Assembly (NCBI GenBank): GCA_964584665.1
Contig: CAZPAO010000021.1
Span: 1-37,351, forward strand
DNA from: DASUBN01 sp964584665
GTDB lineage: Bacteria; Pseudomonadota; Gammaproteobacteria; Natronospirales; REEB76
DNA: 37,351 nt
Direction: 5' to 3'
Notes under the pieces: generated by a model
Databases searched by the model: none
Seen by the model: only the letters and a program-made list of their open reading frames with translations
What the model was told of the DNA's origin: nothing
Shown here: positions 6,471 through 13,904 of the stretch, piece by piece
Position numbering within the stretch: position 1 is the stretch's first letter
Layout of the letters: every line of letters starts with the position of its first letter
Position numbers and translations under genes: made by a program

Positions 6471-7820
6471 ATGCAAGTCACTCCCCGCTCCCGCCGCCAG
6501 CTGCTGTTCCAGAACATCCTGTTCGTGGTGCTGCTGTTCGCCGCCGCCGGCCTCCTCGGCTGGCTCAGCACCCTGTACGTCTACCAGGCGGACTGGACCT
6601 ACGGCCACCGCGACTCCCTCTCGCCCGCGAGCGTGAAGCTGCTCGGCACCCTCAAGGAACCGCTGACGATCACCGCCTACACCGGGCCCCGCTCCCAATT
6701 CCATGACCCGCTGCAGCGCTTCTTCGCCAAGTACCAGTCGGTGAAGCCCGACTTCACGTTGAGCTTCGTGGACCCGGATGCGGATCCGCAGAGGGCGCGC
6801 AGCCAGGGCATCACCGGCGATGGCCAGGTGGTGCTGCAGTACCACGGACGCAGCGAGAAGCTCGATCAGGTGAGCGAAGCGGAAGTGGGCAACGCCATCC
6901 AGCGCCTGGCGCGCTCCGCGGACCGCTACGTGGTGTTCCTCACCGGCGACGGCGAGCGCAGCCTCACCGGTATGCACAACTTCGACCTGGGCGCCTTCGG
7001 CAAGCAGCTGGAAGCCAAGGGTTTCAAGATCGAGTCTCTGAACCTCGCCGCCAACCCCAGCGTGCCCGAGAACACCTCGTTGCTGGTGATCGCAGGACCC
7101 CAGGCCCAGGTGCTCCCGGGCATGGTGCGCATGCTGCGCGACTACGTGAAACGCGCCGGCAACCTGCTCTGGCTCGGCGACCCGGGCCCGCTCTACGGCC
7201 TGGAACCCCTGGCCGCCGACATCGGCGTCCAATTCGGCGCCGGCACCCTGGTGGACCCGGAGACCCAGCTCTTCGGCATCAACGACCCCAAGATCATCAT
7301 GGTGCCGAAGTACCCGGAGACCAGCGCCCTCACCCGCGGCTTGAGCGCGATCAGCGCCTTCCCCGGCGCGACCTCGCTGGAGATGAAGCCGGGCTCCGGC
7401 TGGCAACAGGATGCGTTCCTCACCACCCTGCCGCGGAGCTGGCTCGAGACGGGCAGGCTGGAAGGCGCCGTGAGCTACGACCCGAAGAGCGGTGACAAGC
7501 TCGGGCCGCTCACCATCGGCCTGGCCTTGACCCGTGAACTCGGCGACCATGAGCAGCGCATCGTGGTCACCGGCGACGGGGACTTCCTCGCCAACCAGTA
7601 TCTCGGCACCGCCGGCAACCTCGACCTCGGCCTCAACCTGTTCAACTGGGCCTCCCATGACGATGCCTTCATCGACATCGACACGCGCGCCGCGCCGGAC
7701 CTGTCCCTCGGCCTCACGACCACGGCGCAGGCGGTGATCGGGCTCGTATTCCTGTTCCTGCTGCCGCTCTTCTTCCTATCCATGGGCATAGCCGTCTGGC
7801 TGCGCCGGCGTCGCCGTTAA
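6471..7820 (+). CDS. GldG-like ABC auxiliary protein
   Basis: 449 residues. An N-terminal membrane segment (about 14-38), a large outer domain and a C-terminal membrane segment (about 420-443) followed by a RRRRR tail give the known GldG layout (ABC transporter auxiliary family, once called involved in gliding motility). The outer region carries FFAKYQSVKPDFTLSFVDPD and a GDGERSL stretch typical of the family. It begins 4 bases after the permease stop, with GAG just before the ATG. It has no catalytic motif and probably acts as a periplasmic partner of the transporter. That partnership rests on gene order and family precedent. Confidence 0.85.
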   Translation: MQVTPRSRRQLLFQNILFVVLLFAAAGLLGWLSTLYVYQADWTYGHRDSLSPASVKLLGTLKEPLTITAYTGPRSQFHDPLQRFFAKYQSVKPDFTLSFVDPDADPQRARSQGITGDGQVVLQYHGRSEKLDQVSEAEVGNAIQRLARSADRYVVFLTGDGERSLTGMHNFDLGAFGKQLEAKGFKIESLNLAANPSVPENTSLLVIAGPQAQVLPGMVRMLRDYVKRAGNLLWLGDPGPLYGLEPLAADIGVQFGAGTLVDPETQLFGINDPKIIMVPKYPETSALTRGLSAISAFPGATSLEMKPGSGWQQDAFLTTLPRSWLETGRLEGAVSYDPKSGDKLGPLTIGLALTRELGDHEQRIVVTGDGDFLANQYLGTAGNLDLGLNLFNWASHDDAFIDIDTRAAPDLSLGLTTTAQAVIGLVFLFLLPLFFLSMGIAVWLRRRRR

Positions 7821-7821
7821 G

Positions 7822-8673
7822 ATGTGGAAGAAATCGCGCGCCCGCCTAAACCTGGCGCTGGCCTGCCTCGTGCTGTTGCTGCTGGGCCTCACTTACTTCC
7901 GTCCCGGCAAGCATGCGGGCATGGACATGCCGCTCATCGGCGATGCCGCTGCGCTGAAAGACCTGCGGATCAGCCTGGCCGGCCAGCCAGAGATCCATCT
8001 GGTGCTGGATCAAGGCCATTGGCGCATGCTCGCGCCGCAGAAGTTCCCCGCCGACGAGGCACTCATGCAGGGGCTCCTGGACAGCCTGGGCGTGGCGGTG
8101 ACGGACCGCTTCCCTGCCGCAGGCGCGGACCTCTCCAAGTACGGCCTGGACAAGCCCCTGGCGAAGCTGTGGCTGGGCGGCGCCGAGTACGACTTCGGCG
8201 CGGTGCAGCCCGTGAGTAAGCAGCGTTATCTCCTGCATGGCGACACGGTCCTGCTGGTAGACGACTACCTCTTCTATAGAGTGGCCCACGCGAGCTGGTG
8301 GTGGCTGGACAAGCGTCTGCTGCCGGAAGGCGCGCGCATCACGGCGCTGCAGCTGCCTCATGCGACCGTGACCCAGGATGCCAAGGGCGGCTGGCAGATC
8401 GCGCCGGCGGACAAGAGCCTGCCGCCGGCCGCGCTGCAGACCTTCGTCACCGCCTGGCAGGACATCTACGCCATGGGCGTCGCGCCCATCGGCAAGGGTA
8501 AACCCCAGGGCGAACTGGCCTTCGCCCTCGCCGGCGTGAAGGACCCGGTCCGTTTCCAGATCCTGGACGACCCGGATTACCTGGTGCTGGCGCGCCCCGA
8601 CTTAGGCATCGAATACCAGCTCGACGTGAGCCAGGCTGAGACGCTGCTGGCGCCTTCCGCCGCGACCCATTGA
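7822..8673 (+). CDS. DUF4340 domain membrane-anchored protein
   Basis: 283 residues with one N-terminal membrane anchor (about 9-28, LNLALACLVLLLLGLTYF), the rest predicted periplasmic. The body has repeated beta-rich segments (for example LVLDQGHWRML, YGLDKPLAKLWLGG), as seen in DUF4340 proteins, which regularly follow GldG-like genes. It starts one base after the previous stop, so coupling is tight. The function is unknown. The identification rests on position and general pattern more than on one motif. Confidence 0.78.
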   Translation: MWKKSRARLNLALACLVLLLLGLTYFRPGKHAGMDMPLIGDAAALKDLRISLAGQPEIHLVLDQGHWRMLAPQKFPADEALMQGLLDSLGVAVTDRFPAAGADLSKYGLDKPLAKLWLGGAEYDFGAVQPVSKQRYLLHGDTVLLVDDYLFYRVAHASWWWLDKRLLPEGARITALQLPHATVTQDAKGGWQIAPADKSLPPAALQTFVTAWQDIYAMGVAPIGKGKPQGELAFALAGVKDPVRFQILDDPDYLVLARPDLGIEYQLDVSQAETLLAPSAATH

Positions 8674-8682
8674 AGCGCTCCC

Positions 8683-9498
8683 ATGCCCGAACTGCCTGAA
8701 GTCGAGACCGCCCGGCGTGGCATCGAACCCTATCTCAAGGGCCGGCGCGTGGCGGAAGTCATCGTGCGGGACCGGCGCCTGCGTTGGCCGGTGCCGCCCT
8801 CACTCGTGAAGGAACTGCCGGGACAGCGCATCGAGTCGGTCGAACGGCGCGGCAAGTACCTGCTGCTCAAGACCCAAGCCGGTACGGCGCTCCTGCATCT
8901 CGGCATGTCCGGAAGCCTGCGCGTGCTTTCCAAGGACACGCCGCCCCAGAAGCACGACCACGTGGACATCGTGATGGACACAGGCCAAGCCCTGCGCCTC
9001 AGGGACCCGCGCCGCTTCGGCGCGCTGCTCTGGACTCGCGGCGACCCCGCGAAGCACGCCTTGCTCAAGGACCTGGGGCCAGAGCCCCTGGAAGAGGGTT
9101 TCGACGGCGACTACCTATTCGAGCGTTCCCGCGGGCGCAAGGCCGCGGTGAAGCTCTTCATCATGGACAGCCACGTGGTGGTGGGCGTGGGCAACATCTA
9201 CGCCAGCGAGAGCCTGTTCCTGGCGGGCATCCGGCCCGAGCGGGCGGCGGGACGCGTGACACGGGCCGAATATGGCAAGCTCGCCAAGGCCATCAAGAAG
9301 GTGCTCACCGCCTCCATCAAGGCCGGCGGCACCACGCTACGGGATTTCGCCCGGGAGGACGGGGAACCGGGCTACTTCAGCCAGCGCCTGCGGGTCTACG
9401 GCCGTGAGGGGGAGAAGTGCTACCGTTGCGGCGGTACCGTGGTGGCCAAGGTGACCGGTCAAAGGTCTACCTATTACTGCCCCAGCTGCCAGAAATAG
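8683..9498 (+). CDS. mutM: Formamidopyrimidine-DNA glycosylase
   Basis: 271 residues, the standard Fpg/MutM length. It removes 8-oxoguanine and formamidopyrimidines from DNA and nicks the strand (base excision repair). The start MPELPEVET supplies the catalytic P2 and E3, and K58 (RRGKYLLL) is the conserved lysine. The H2TH region contains VVGVGNIYASESLF. The C-terminal zinc finger has CYRC and CPSC pairs. It begins 9 bases after the DUF4340 gene and is co-directional with the ABC cassette. In E. coli it follows rpmG directly, so the cassette and the desaturase separate it from that ancestral neighbour. Confidence 0.97.
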   Translation: MPELPEVETARRGIEPYLKGRRVAEVIVRDRRLRWPVPPSLVKELPGQRIESVERRGKYLLLKTQAGTALLHLGMSGSLRVLSKDTPPQKHDHVDIVMDTGQALRLRDPRRFGALLWTRGDPAKHALLKDLGPEPLEEGFDGDYLFERSRGRKAAVKLFIMDSHVVVGVGNIYASESLFLAGIRPERAAGRVTRAEYGKLAKAIKKVLTASIKAGGTTLRDFAREDGEPGYFSQRLRVYGREGEKCYRCGGTVVAKVTGQRSTYYCPSCQK

Positions 9499-9511
9499 TT
9501 AGAATCACAGC

Positions 9512-10057
9512 ATGGGTAACCGGCTGTCCAAGATCTACACCCGCACCGGCGACGACGGTACCACCGGCCTCGGCGACGGCACCCGCGTGCCCAAGGACGA
9601 TGCCCGGGTCGAGGCTTACGGCACCGTGGACGAGTTGAACAGCGTGGTGGGCATGCTGCTGGCGGAGGACGTGCGCATCGATATCCGCGCCTGCCTCACG
9701 CGGGTGCAACATGAGTTGCTCGACCTCGGGGGTGAACTCTGCATCCCCGGCTACACCGCCATCACCGCCGAGCACGTGACCCGGCTCGAGAACGAACTGG
9801 ACGGCTTCAACGCGCCGCTGCCGGCCCTGAAGGAGTTCATCCTGCCGGGCGGCAGCCGTGCCGCCGCCGCCTGCCATCTCGCCCGCACCGTATGCCGCCG
9901 CGCCGAGCGGCGTGCGTTCACCCTGCACAGCCACGCGGCATTGAACCCGCACGCCCTCGAATACCTGAACCGGCTCTCGGACCTACTGTTCGTGCTGGCG
10001 CGGGTCATCGCACGCCACGACAAAGGCACGGAAGTCCTCTGGGATCACAAGCGTTAA
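9512..10057 (+). CDS. PduO-type ATP:cob(I)alamin adenosyltransferase
   Basis: 181 residues. It transfers the adenosyl group of ATP to cob(I)alamin to make coenzyme B12. Family motifs are present in order: TRTGDDGTTGLGDG at the N-terminus (ATP binding), RVEAYGTVDELNS, a central LPGG, ARTVCRRAER (the conserved arginine helix) and a C-terminal LNRLSDLLFVLAR. It belongs to the PduO/MMAB fold, not the CobA fold. It starts 13 bases after mutM and is the last gene of the run. The convergent btuF-like gene beyond the repeat suggests a shared cobalamin theme. The stop codon TAA is itself the first part of the palindromic repeat. Confidence 0.93.
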   Translation: MGNRLSKIYTRTGDDGTTGLGDGTRVPKDDARVEAYGTVDELNSVVGMLLAEDVRIDIRACLTRVQHELLDLGGELCIPGYTAITAEHVTRLENELDGFNAPLPALKEFILPGGSRAAAACHLARTVCRRAERRAFTLHSHAALNPHALEYLNRLSDLLFVLARVIARHDKGTEVLWDHKR

Positions 10058-10305
10058 GCCACCCAAAAGCTACTGCGCTTGGCATAACTTCGTCTGTAGC
10101 AGGATGCGTACGTGCCGCGGAGCACAGGGATGTGCGGGAGCGGCGAGCGGGAGGCTCGCCCGCCAGCTTCGCTGGCGGTCCCGGGCGAACAACTGTTCGC
10201 CCGTTCGCCGCATGCGGCGAACCCTCACGTACTGAAGAGTACGCTCCGGGTGCTCGCCTCCCGCGCCTCGTTCTGCCTGCGCTCGTAACGCTTTTGGATG
10301 GCTTA
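10055..10305. repeat. Hairpin-rich palindromic repeat, copy 1
   Basis: A 251-base element lies between convergent genes. Its ends are an inverted repeat: 10055-10070 and 10290-10305 match at 15 of 16 positions. Inside is a chain of perfect hairpins: 10122-10135, 10143-10159, 10160-10178, 10183-10202, 10203-10222 and 10228-10243. Its terminal blocks recur in copy 2 at 36957-37083: AAAAGCTACTGCGCT at 10065-10079 and CGCTCGTAACGCTTTT at 10280-10295. No protein is encoded with confidence. It probably also serves as a two-way transcription stop. Confidence 0.8.
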
Positions 10306-10313
10306 ATTAGGAC

Positions 10314-11204
10314 TCAGTGAGCGGCGTTCTTGTCGCGGACCTTCTGTAACGCTTCGCATAGCCGCTTGCCTGCATCGAGCAATCTCGGCGTAGAGCGTGA
10401 CACCCAATCGTCATCCACGGCGATGAAGTTGCCCTCGCGCACCGCGGCGAGCTTGGGCCAACGCTGCCATTCCTTGAAACGCTGACCCACGTCCCCTTCC
10501 CCGTCGCCGGTGGCGATCACTTCTGGATCCCGCGCCAGCACCGCTTCCAGGCTCACGGCCGGAGCGAGATCGGTGAGGTCCGCGAACACGTTCTGTCCGC
10601 CGCAGATCCCGATGAGACGGCTGATGCTCTGGCTGCCGCCCACGGTGAAGAGCGGCTGGGACGATATCTCGTAGAACACCTTGAGGGCTGCGGCGTGCTC
10701 ATAGCGTGCGCGCAGGTCCCCGAGGCGGGTGCGGAAGTCCTCGGCGGCAAGCTGGGCCGCATCCGCATGGCCGGTGGCGCGGCCGATGAGTTCCAGGTTG
10801 GCGGCGATGTCCGGCAGATCATGGGTACCGACGGCGAGCACCGGGAGCTTGAGCCCGCGCAGCTTGTCCACCAGCGCCTGGGGCGTGCCGCCTTGCCAGG
10901 CCAGCACCAGGTCTGGCTTCAGGGCCAAGAGCTTCTCGATGTCCACGTGGAAGGCGTCACCGACCCGGGGCAGCTGCTTCGCCGCCGCGGGATAGTCGCT
11001 GTATTTCACGGTGCCGACGAGCGCACTGCCTGCGCCCACGTCGTAGGCGAGTTCCGCCATGTCCGGCGCGAGGCTCACCACCCGTTGCGCGGGGCCTGGC
11101 AGCGTGATCTCGACGCCGTCAGCGCCCTTGAGGTGCATGTCCGCGAAGGCCGAGAGCGGCAGCGCGAGAAGGAAGATGAGAGAGAGGTTTCTTACCAAGA
11201 CCAT
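10314..11204 (-). CDS. btuF: Periplasmic cobalamin-binding protein, BtuF-like
   Basis: 296 residues with a signal peptide (MVLVRNLSLIFLLALPLSAFA). The body has the helical-backbone periplasmic binding fold of iron-siderophore and B12 carriers: RVVSLAPDMAELAYDVGAG at the N-terminal lobe, KLLALKPDLVLAW, and a C-terminal EVIATGDGEG lobe. Similarity in layout is closest to BtuF, and the adjacent cobalamin adenosyltransferase supports a B12 role. A haem or siderophore substrate remains possible. No btuC/btuD permease or ATPase is adjacent. Its start lies inside the end of ampE (13-base overlap), so it is probably co-transcribed with ampDE. No strong ribosome binding site is seen. Confidence 0.8.
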   Translation of the reverse strand: MVLVRNLSLIFLLALPLSAFADMHLKGADGVEITLPGPAQRVVSLAPDMAELAYDVGAGSALVGTVKYSDYPAAAKQLPRVGDAFHVDIEKLLALKPDLVLAWQGGTPQALVDKLRGLKLPVLAVGTHDLPDIAANLELIGRATGHADAAQLAAEDFRTRLGDLRARYEHAAALKVFYEISSQPLFTVGGSQSISRLIGICGGQNVFADLTDLAPAVSLEAVLARDPEVIATGDGEGDVGQRFKEWQRWPKLAAVREGNFIAVDDDWVSRSTPRLLDAGKRLCEALQKVRDKNAAH

Positions 11205-12058
11205 TGGAAGATACTAAAGAGGGCATAGAGCACTAGCCAGATAAGAAGCGTACGACGCACCAGCCCGAGAGCGGACTTGAGACGGGTGATGCCGGTCTCC
11301 TCCCCCACGGTGCCGCGCACCGCACCCATTCCGCTGAACACCAGCACGTCGTCGCTCACCTGGAAGAAATGCAGCGTGCAGTCGTGGTAGTAGGCCTTGA
11401 GGTCCGAGACCGCGTCCTCGAAGCTGCCCGCTAAGGCGTAACCGAGTGCAGTCAGGTGGGCCGGTATCCAGTCCAGCACGCCCAGGAGCCGCGCGGCGGC
11501 GGCGCGACATTCGGCGGTGACATCCGGCGCAGCGCGCCGCTTCAGGAGGTCCGCACAGCGGTACAGGATGGCGCCGCCGGGGCCCAGGATGCCGAACCAG
11601 AACAGCACGCCGAACTGGCGCGCGTTGGCTTCCTTGAACACCCGCTGGGTCAGCACCTGGGTGCGCTCCACGGGTGAGGCCGGGGGCACCGCATCCAGTA
11701 TCTCGGCAGCCAGCGCCTTGGCGGCGGGTTCATCGCCCCGCTGGGCCGCCTCTATATAGGCTTCCACCTGGGCATGCAGGTCGCGGGGCCCGAGGCAGAA
11801 CCAGAAAACCGCGGCGGCGAACACGAAGCTGAAGCCTTCCCAGATGTGCGCGAGGATGTCGCCCACGAACAACGCCGCTACCGCCGGCACCAGCACGATG
11901 AGCACGGCGCCGAGGGTGGCGCGGGCGGGGTCGGTGCTGCGGGTCATGCCGGCGAAGCTCTCGGCATAGGCCGAGAACCAGCGCGCGTCGCGCACGCGCT
12001 CGGCCTGGCGGAACGCCTGATCGAGGAGCAGTGCGAACAGGACGGCGAGGAAGCTCAT
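11192..12058 (-). CDS. ampE: AmpE-like inner membrane protein
   Basis: 288 residues from the ATG at 12058, whose ATGA overlaps the ampD stop; a longer upstream frame lies within ampD and is rejected. Membrane segments are visible at about 2-14, near 45-85, near 145-170 and at the C-terminus (LLIWLVLYALFSIFQW). The conserved LDWIPAHLTALGYALAG matches the E. coli AmpE region LDWVPVRLAG. AmpE is linked with AmpD to beta-lactamase induction and peptidoglycan recycling, but its activity is not established. The ampD-ampE order is as in E. coli. Confidence 0.87.
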   Translation of the reverse strand: MSFLAVLFALLLDQAFRQAERVRDARWFSAYAESFAGMTRSTDPARATLGAVLIVLVPAVAALFVGDILAHIWEGFSFVFAAAVFWFCLGPRDLHAQVEAYIEAAQRGDEPAAKALAAEILDAVPPASPVERTQVLTQRVFKEANARQFGVLFWFGILGPGGAILYRCADLLKRRAAPDVTAECRAAAARLLGVLDWIPAHLTALGYALAGSFEDAVSDLKAYYHDCTLHFFQVSDDVLVFSGMGAVRGTVGEETGITRLKSALGLVRRTLLIWLVLYALFSIFQWSW

Positions 12059-12648
12059 GGCTGCGTAGTAGACCCGGCGAGGGGCTGGCTTGCAAGTATG
12101 TCGCGGTAGCGCATCCAATCGAAGGCGGGGCCCGGGTCGGTCTTGCGGCCCGGCGCGATGTCGCTGTGCCCGACGATGTGGGCGGTGGTGATGCCGGGGT
12201 AGGCGCGCATCAGCGCCGCGGTGACGCAGGCGAGTGCGCCGTACTGCGGTGCGGCATACGGCGTCTGGTCATCGCCCTCGATCTCGATGCCGATGGAGAA
12301 GTCGTTGCAGGCTTCGCGGCCCTGGAACTTCGACGCGCCCGCGTGCCAGGCGCGCTTGTGGAAGGGCACGAACTGCACCAGGGAACCGTCGCGGCGCACG
12401 AGGAGATGGGCCGCCACCTTGAGCGCGGCGATCTCCTTGAAATAGGGATGGGCATCTGGCGGAAGTTTGCCCAGGAACAGCTGCTCGATCCAGGGGCCGC
12501 CGAACTCGCCCGGCGGCAGGCTGATGCCATGGATCACCAGGAGGTCGATGGCCATGCCCGCCGGGCGCTCGTCGCAATGGGGCGAGGACCGGAACTCGGC
12601 TCCGGAGATGAGGCCCGTGGCGGCATCCACTTCGTGCTGCATGCCCAT
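12055..12648 (-). CDS. ampD: 1,6-anhydro-N-acetylmuramyl-L-alanine amidase
   Basis: 197 residues, the cytosolic AmpD length with no signal peptide. It cleaves the peptide from anhydro-muropeptides during cell-wall recycling and thereby lowers AmpR-driven beta-lactamase induction. Zinc ligands are visible: H40 (VIHGIS), the histidine in VGHSDIAPGRKTDPG, and the Asp of the same motif. The family segment FHKRAWHAGASKFQGREACNDFSIGIE is intact (position about 96-122). GAGGGA stands 6-8 bases before the ATG at 12648. It is divergent from the argE-like gene, with 86 bases between start codons. Confidence 0.95.
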   Translation of the reverse strand: MGMQHEVDAATGLISGAEFRSSPHCDERPAGMAIDLLVIHGISLPPGEFGGPWIEQLFLGKLPPDAHPYFKEIAALKVAAHLLVRRDGSLVQFVPFHKRAWHAGASKFQGREACNDFSIGIEIEGDDQTPYAAPQYGALACVTAALMRAYPGITTAHIVGHSDIAPGRKTDPGPAFDWMRYRDILASQPLAGSTTQP

Positions 12649-12734
12649 AAGTATCCCTCAAGCCGGGGCTTTCGGTTGCCCCGCCGGGTCAAATGCGCAA
12701 GACTTTACATACAGCCCTCCGGAACCCGCCACCC

Positions 12735-13904
12735 ATGACCCAGCTCCGCACGCCCAGCCTCCGGGAGATGCTCGCCGGGCTCATCCAGGCGCCTTCCGTG
12801 AGCAGCGTCAACCCGGATTTCGACATGTCCAACCGCGGCGCCGCCGAGCGCATCGCCGGCTGGCTGGACGCGGCGGGCTTCAAGGTGCAGCTGCAGGACA
12901 TCCCCGGCCACCCGGGCAAGGTGAACGTGATCGGCGTGCTGGGTCGCGGCCCCGGGGGCCTGGTGCTGGCCGGCCACATGGACACGGTGCCCTATGACCA
13001 GGGGCGCTGGGCTTCGGACCCCTTCACGCTCACGGAACGGGACGGCAACTACTACGGCCTCGGCATCAGCGACATGAAGGGCTTCATCGCCATGGCGGTG
13101 GCCGCCGGCGCCCGCCACCGGGCGGAGGACCTGAAACAGCCCCTCATCGTCATCGCCACGGCGGACGAGGAGAGCAGCATGTGCGGCGGCCGCGCGCTCT
13201 CAGAAGCGAACCTGCCCAAGGCGCGCTACGCCATCATCGGCGAACCCACGGCCATGAAGCCCGTGCACATGCACAAGGGCATCCTCATGGAGGCGGTGCG
13301 GGTCATCGGCCGCTCCGGCCATTCCAGCGACCCCAGCCTCGGCAAGAACGCGCTGGAGGGTATGCACAAGGTGATCGAGGGGCTGCTGGTGTACCGCGGC
13401 GAACTGCAACACCGTCACCACGACCACCACTTCAAGGTGCCGACCCCGACCCTGAACCTGGGCCACATCAAGGGCGGCGACAACCCCAACCGCATCTGCC
13501 CCGAGTGCGAGCTGCACTTCGACATCCGCATCCTGCCGGGCATGACCGTGGAAGCGGTGCGGGCGGAAGCGCGCGCGCGCCTGACGGACGCCCTCGCCGG
13601 CTCCGGCTTCGAGCTGGAGTTCCGCAGCCTGTTCCGCGGCACCGATCCCTTGGAGACGCCGGGCACCTCCACGCTGGTGAAGACCGCGGAGGAACTCACG
13701 GGCCACGGCGCCGAGGCGGTAGCCTTCGCCACCGAAGGCCCCTTCCTGCAGAAGCTCGGCATGCAGACCGTGATCCTCGGACCCGGCGACATCGACGTGG
13801 CGCACCAGCCCAACGAATCGTTGCCCATCGAACGGGTGGAACCGACGCTCGCCATGCTCGAGCGCTTCATCCAGCGGTTCTGCGTCACGCCCGATCCGGC
13901 ATGA
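12735..13904 (+). CDS. argE: Acetylornithine deacetylase (M20 family)
   Basis: 389 residues from the ATG at 12735; the alternative at 12693 would add 14 residues absent from the usual N-terminus (SLREMLAGLIQAPSVSS is near the start in ArgE). It removes the acetyl group from N-acetylornithine in arginine synthesis. The M20 di-zinc site is seen: AGHMDTVP (H81, D83), GISDMKGF (D113) and DEESS (E145-E146), then a dimerisation domain from about 170 to 290. Related M20 activities such as succinyl-diaminopimelate or N-acetylcitrulline deacetylation cannot be ruled out. Its stop overlaps the bioA start (ATGA). Confidence 0.87.
   Translation: MTQLRTPSLREMLAGLIQAPSVSSVNPDFDMSNRGAAERIAGWLDAAGFKVQLQDIPGHPGKVNVIGVLGRGPGGLVLAGHMDTVPYDQGRWASDPFTLTERDGNYYGLGISDMKGFIAMAVAAGARHRAEDLKQPLIVIATADEESSMCGGRALSEANLPKARYAIIGEPTAMKPVHMHKGILMEAVRVIGRSGHSSDPSLGKNALEGMHKVIEGLLVYRGELQHRHHDHHFKVPTPTLNLGHIKGGDNPNRICPECELHFDIRILPGMTVEAVRAEARARLTDALAGSGFELEFRSLFRGTDPLETPGTSTLVKTAEELTGHGAEAVAFATEGPFLQKLGMQTVILGPGDIDVAHQPNESLPIERVEPTLAMLERFIQRFCVTPDPA

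Noticed and set aside
9892..10320. Plus-strand frame running through the end of the adenosyltransferase gene and repeat copy 1
   Set aside because: It reads out of frame through a known gene and then through hairpins; such frames are common in palindromic repeats.
13181..13900. N-terminal extension of BioA back to 13181
   Set aside because: This part is the +1 shadow of the argE-like gene; the BioA start WHPCTQM follows shortly after the ATG at 13901, which overlaps the argE stop.
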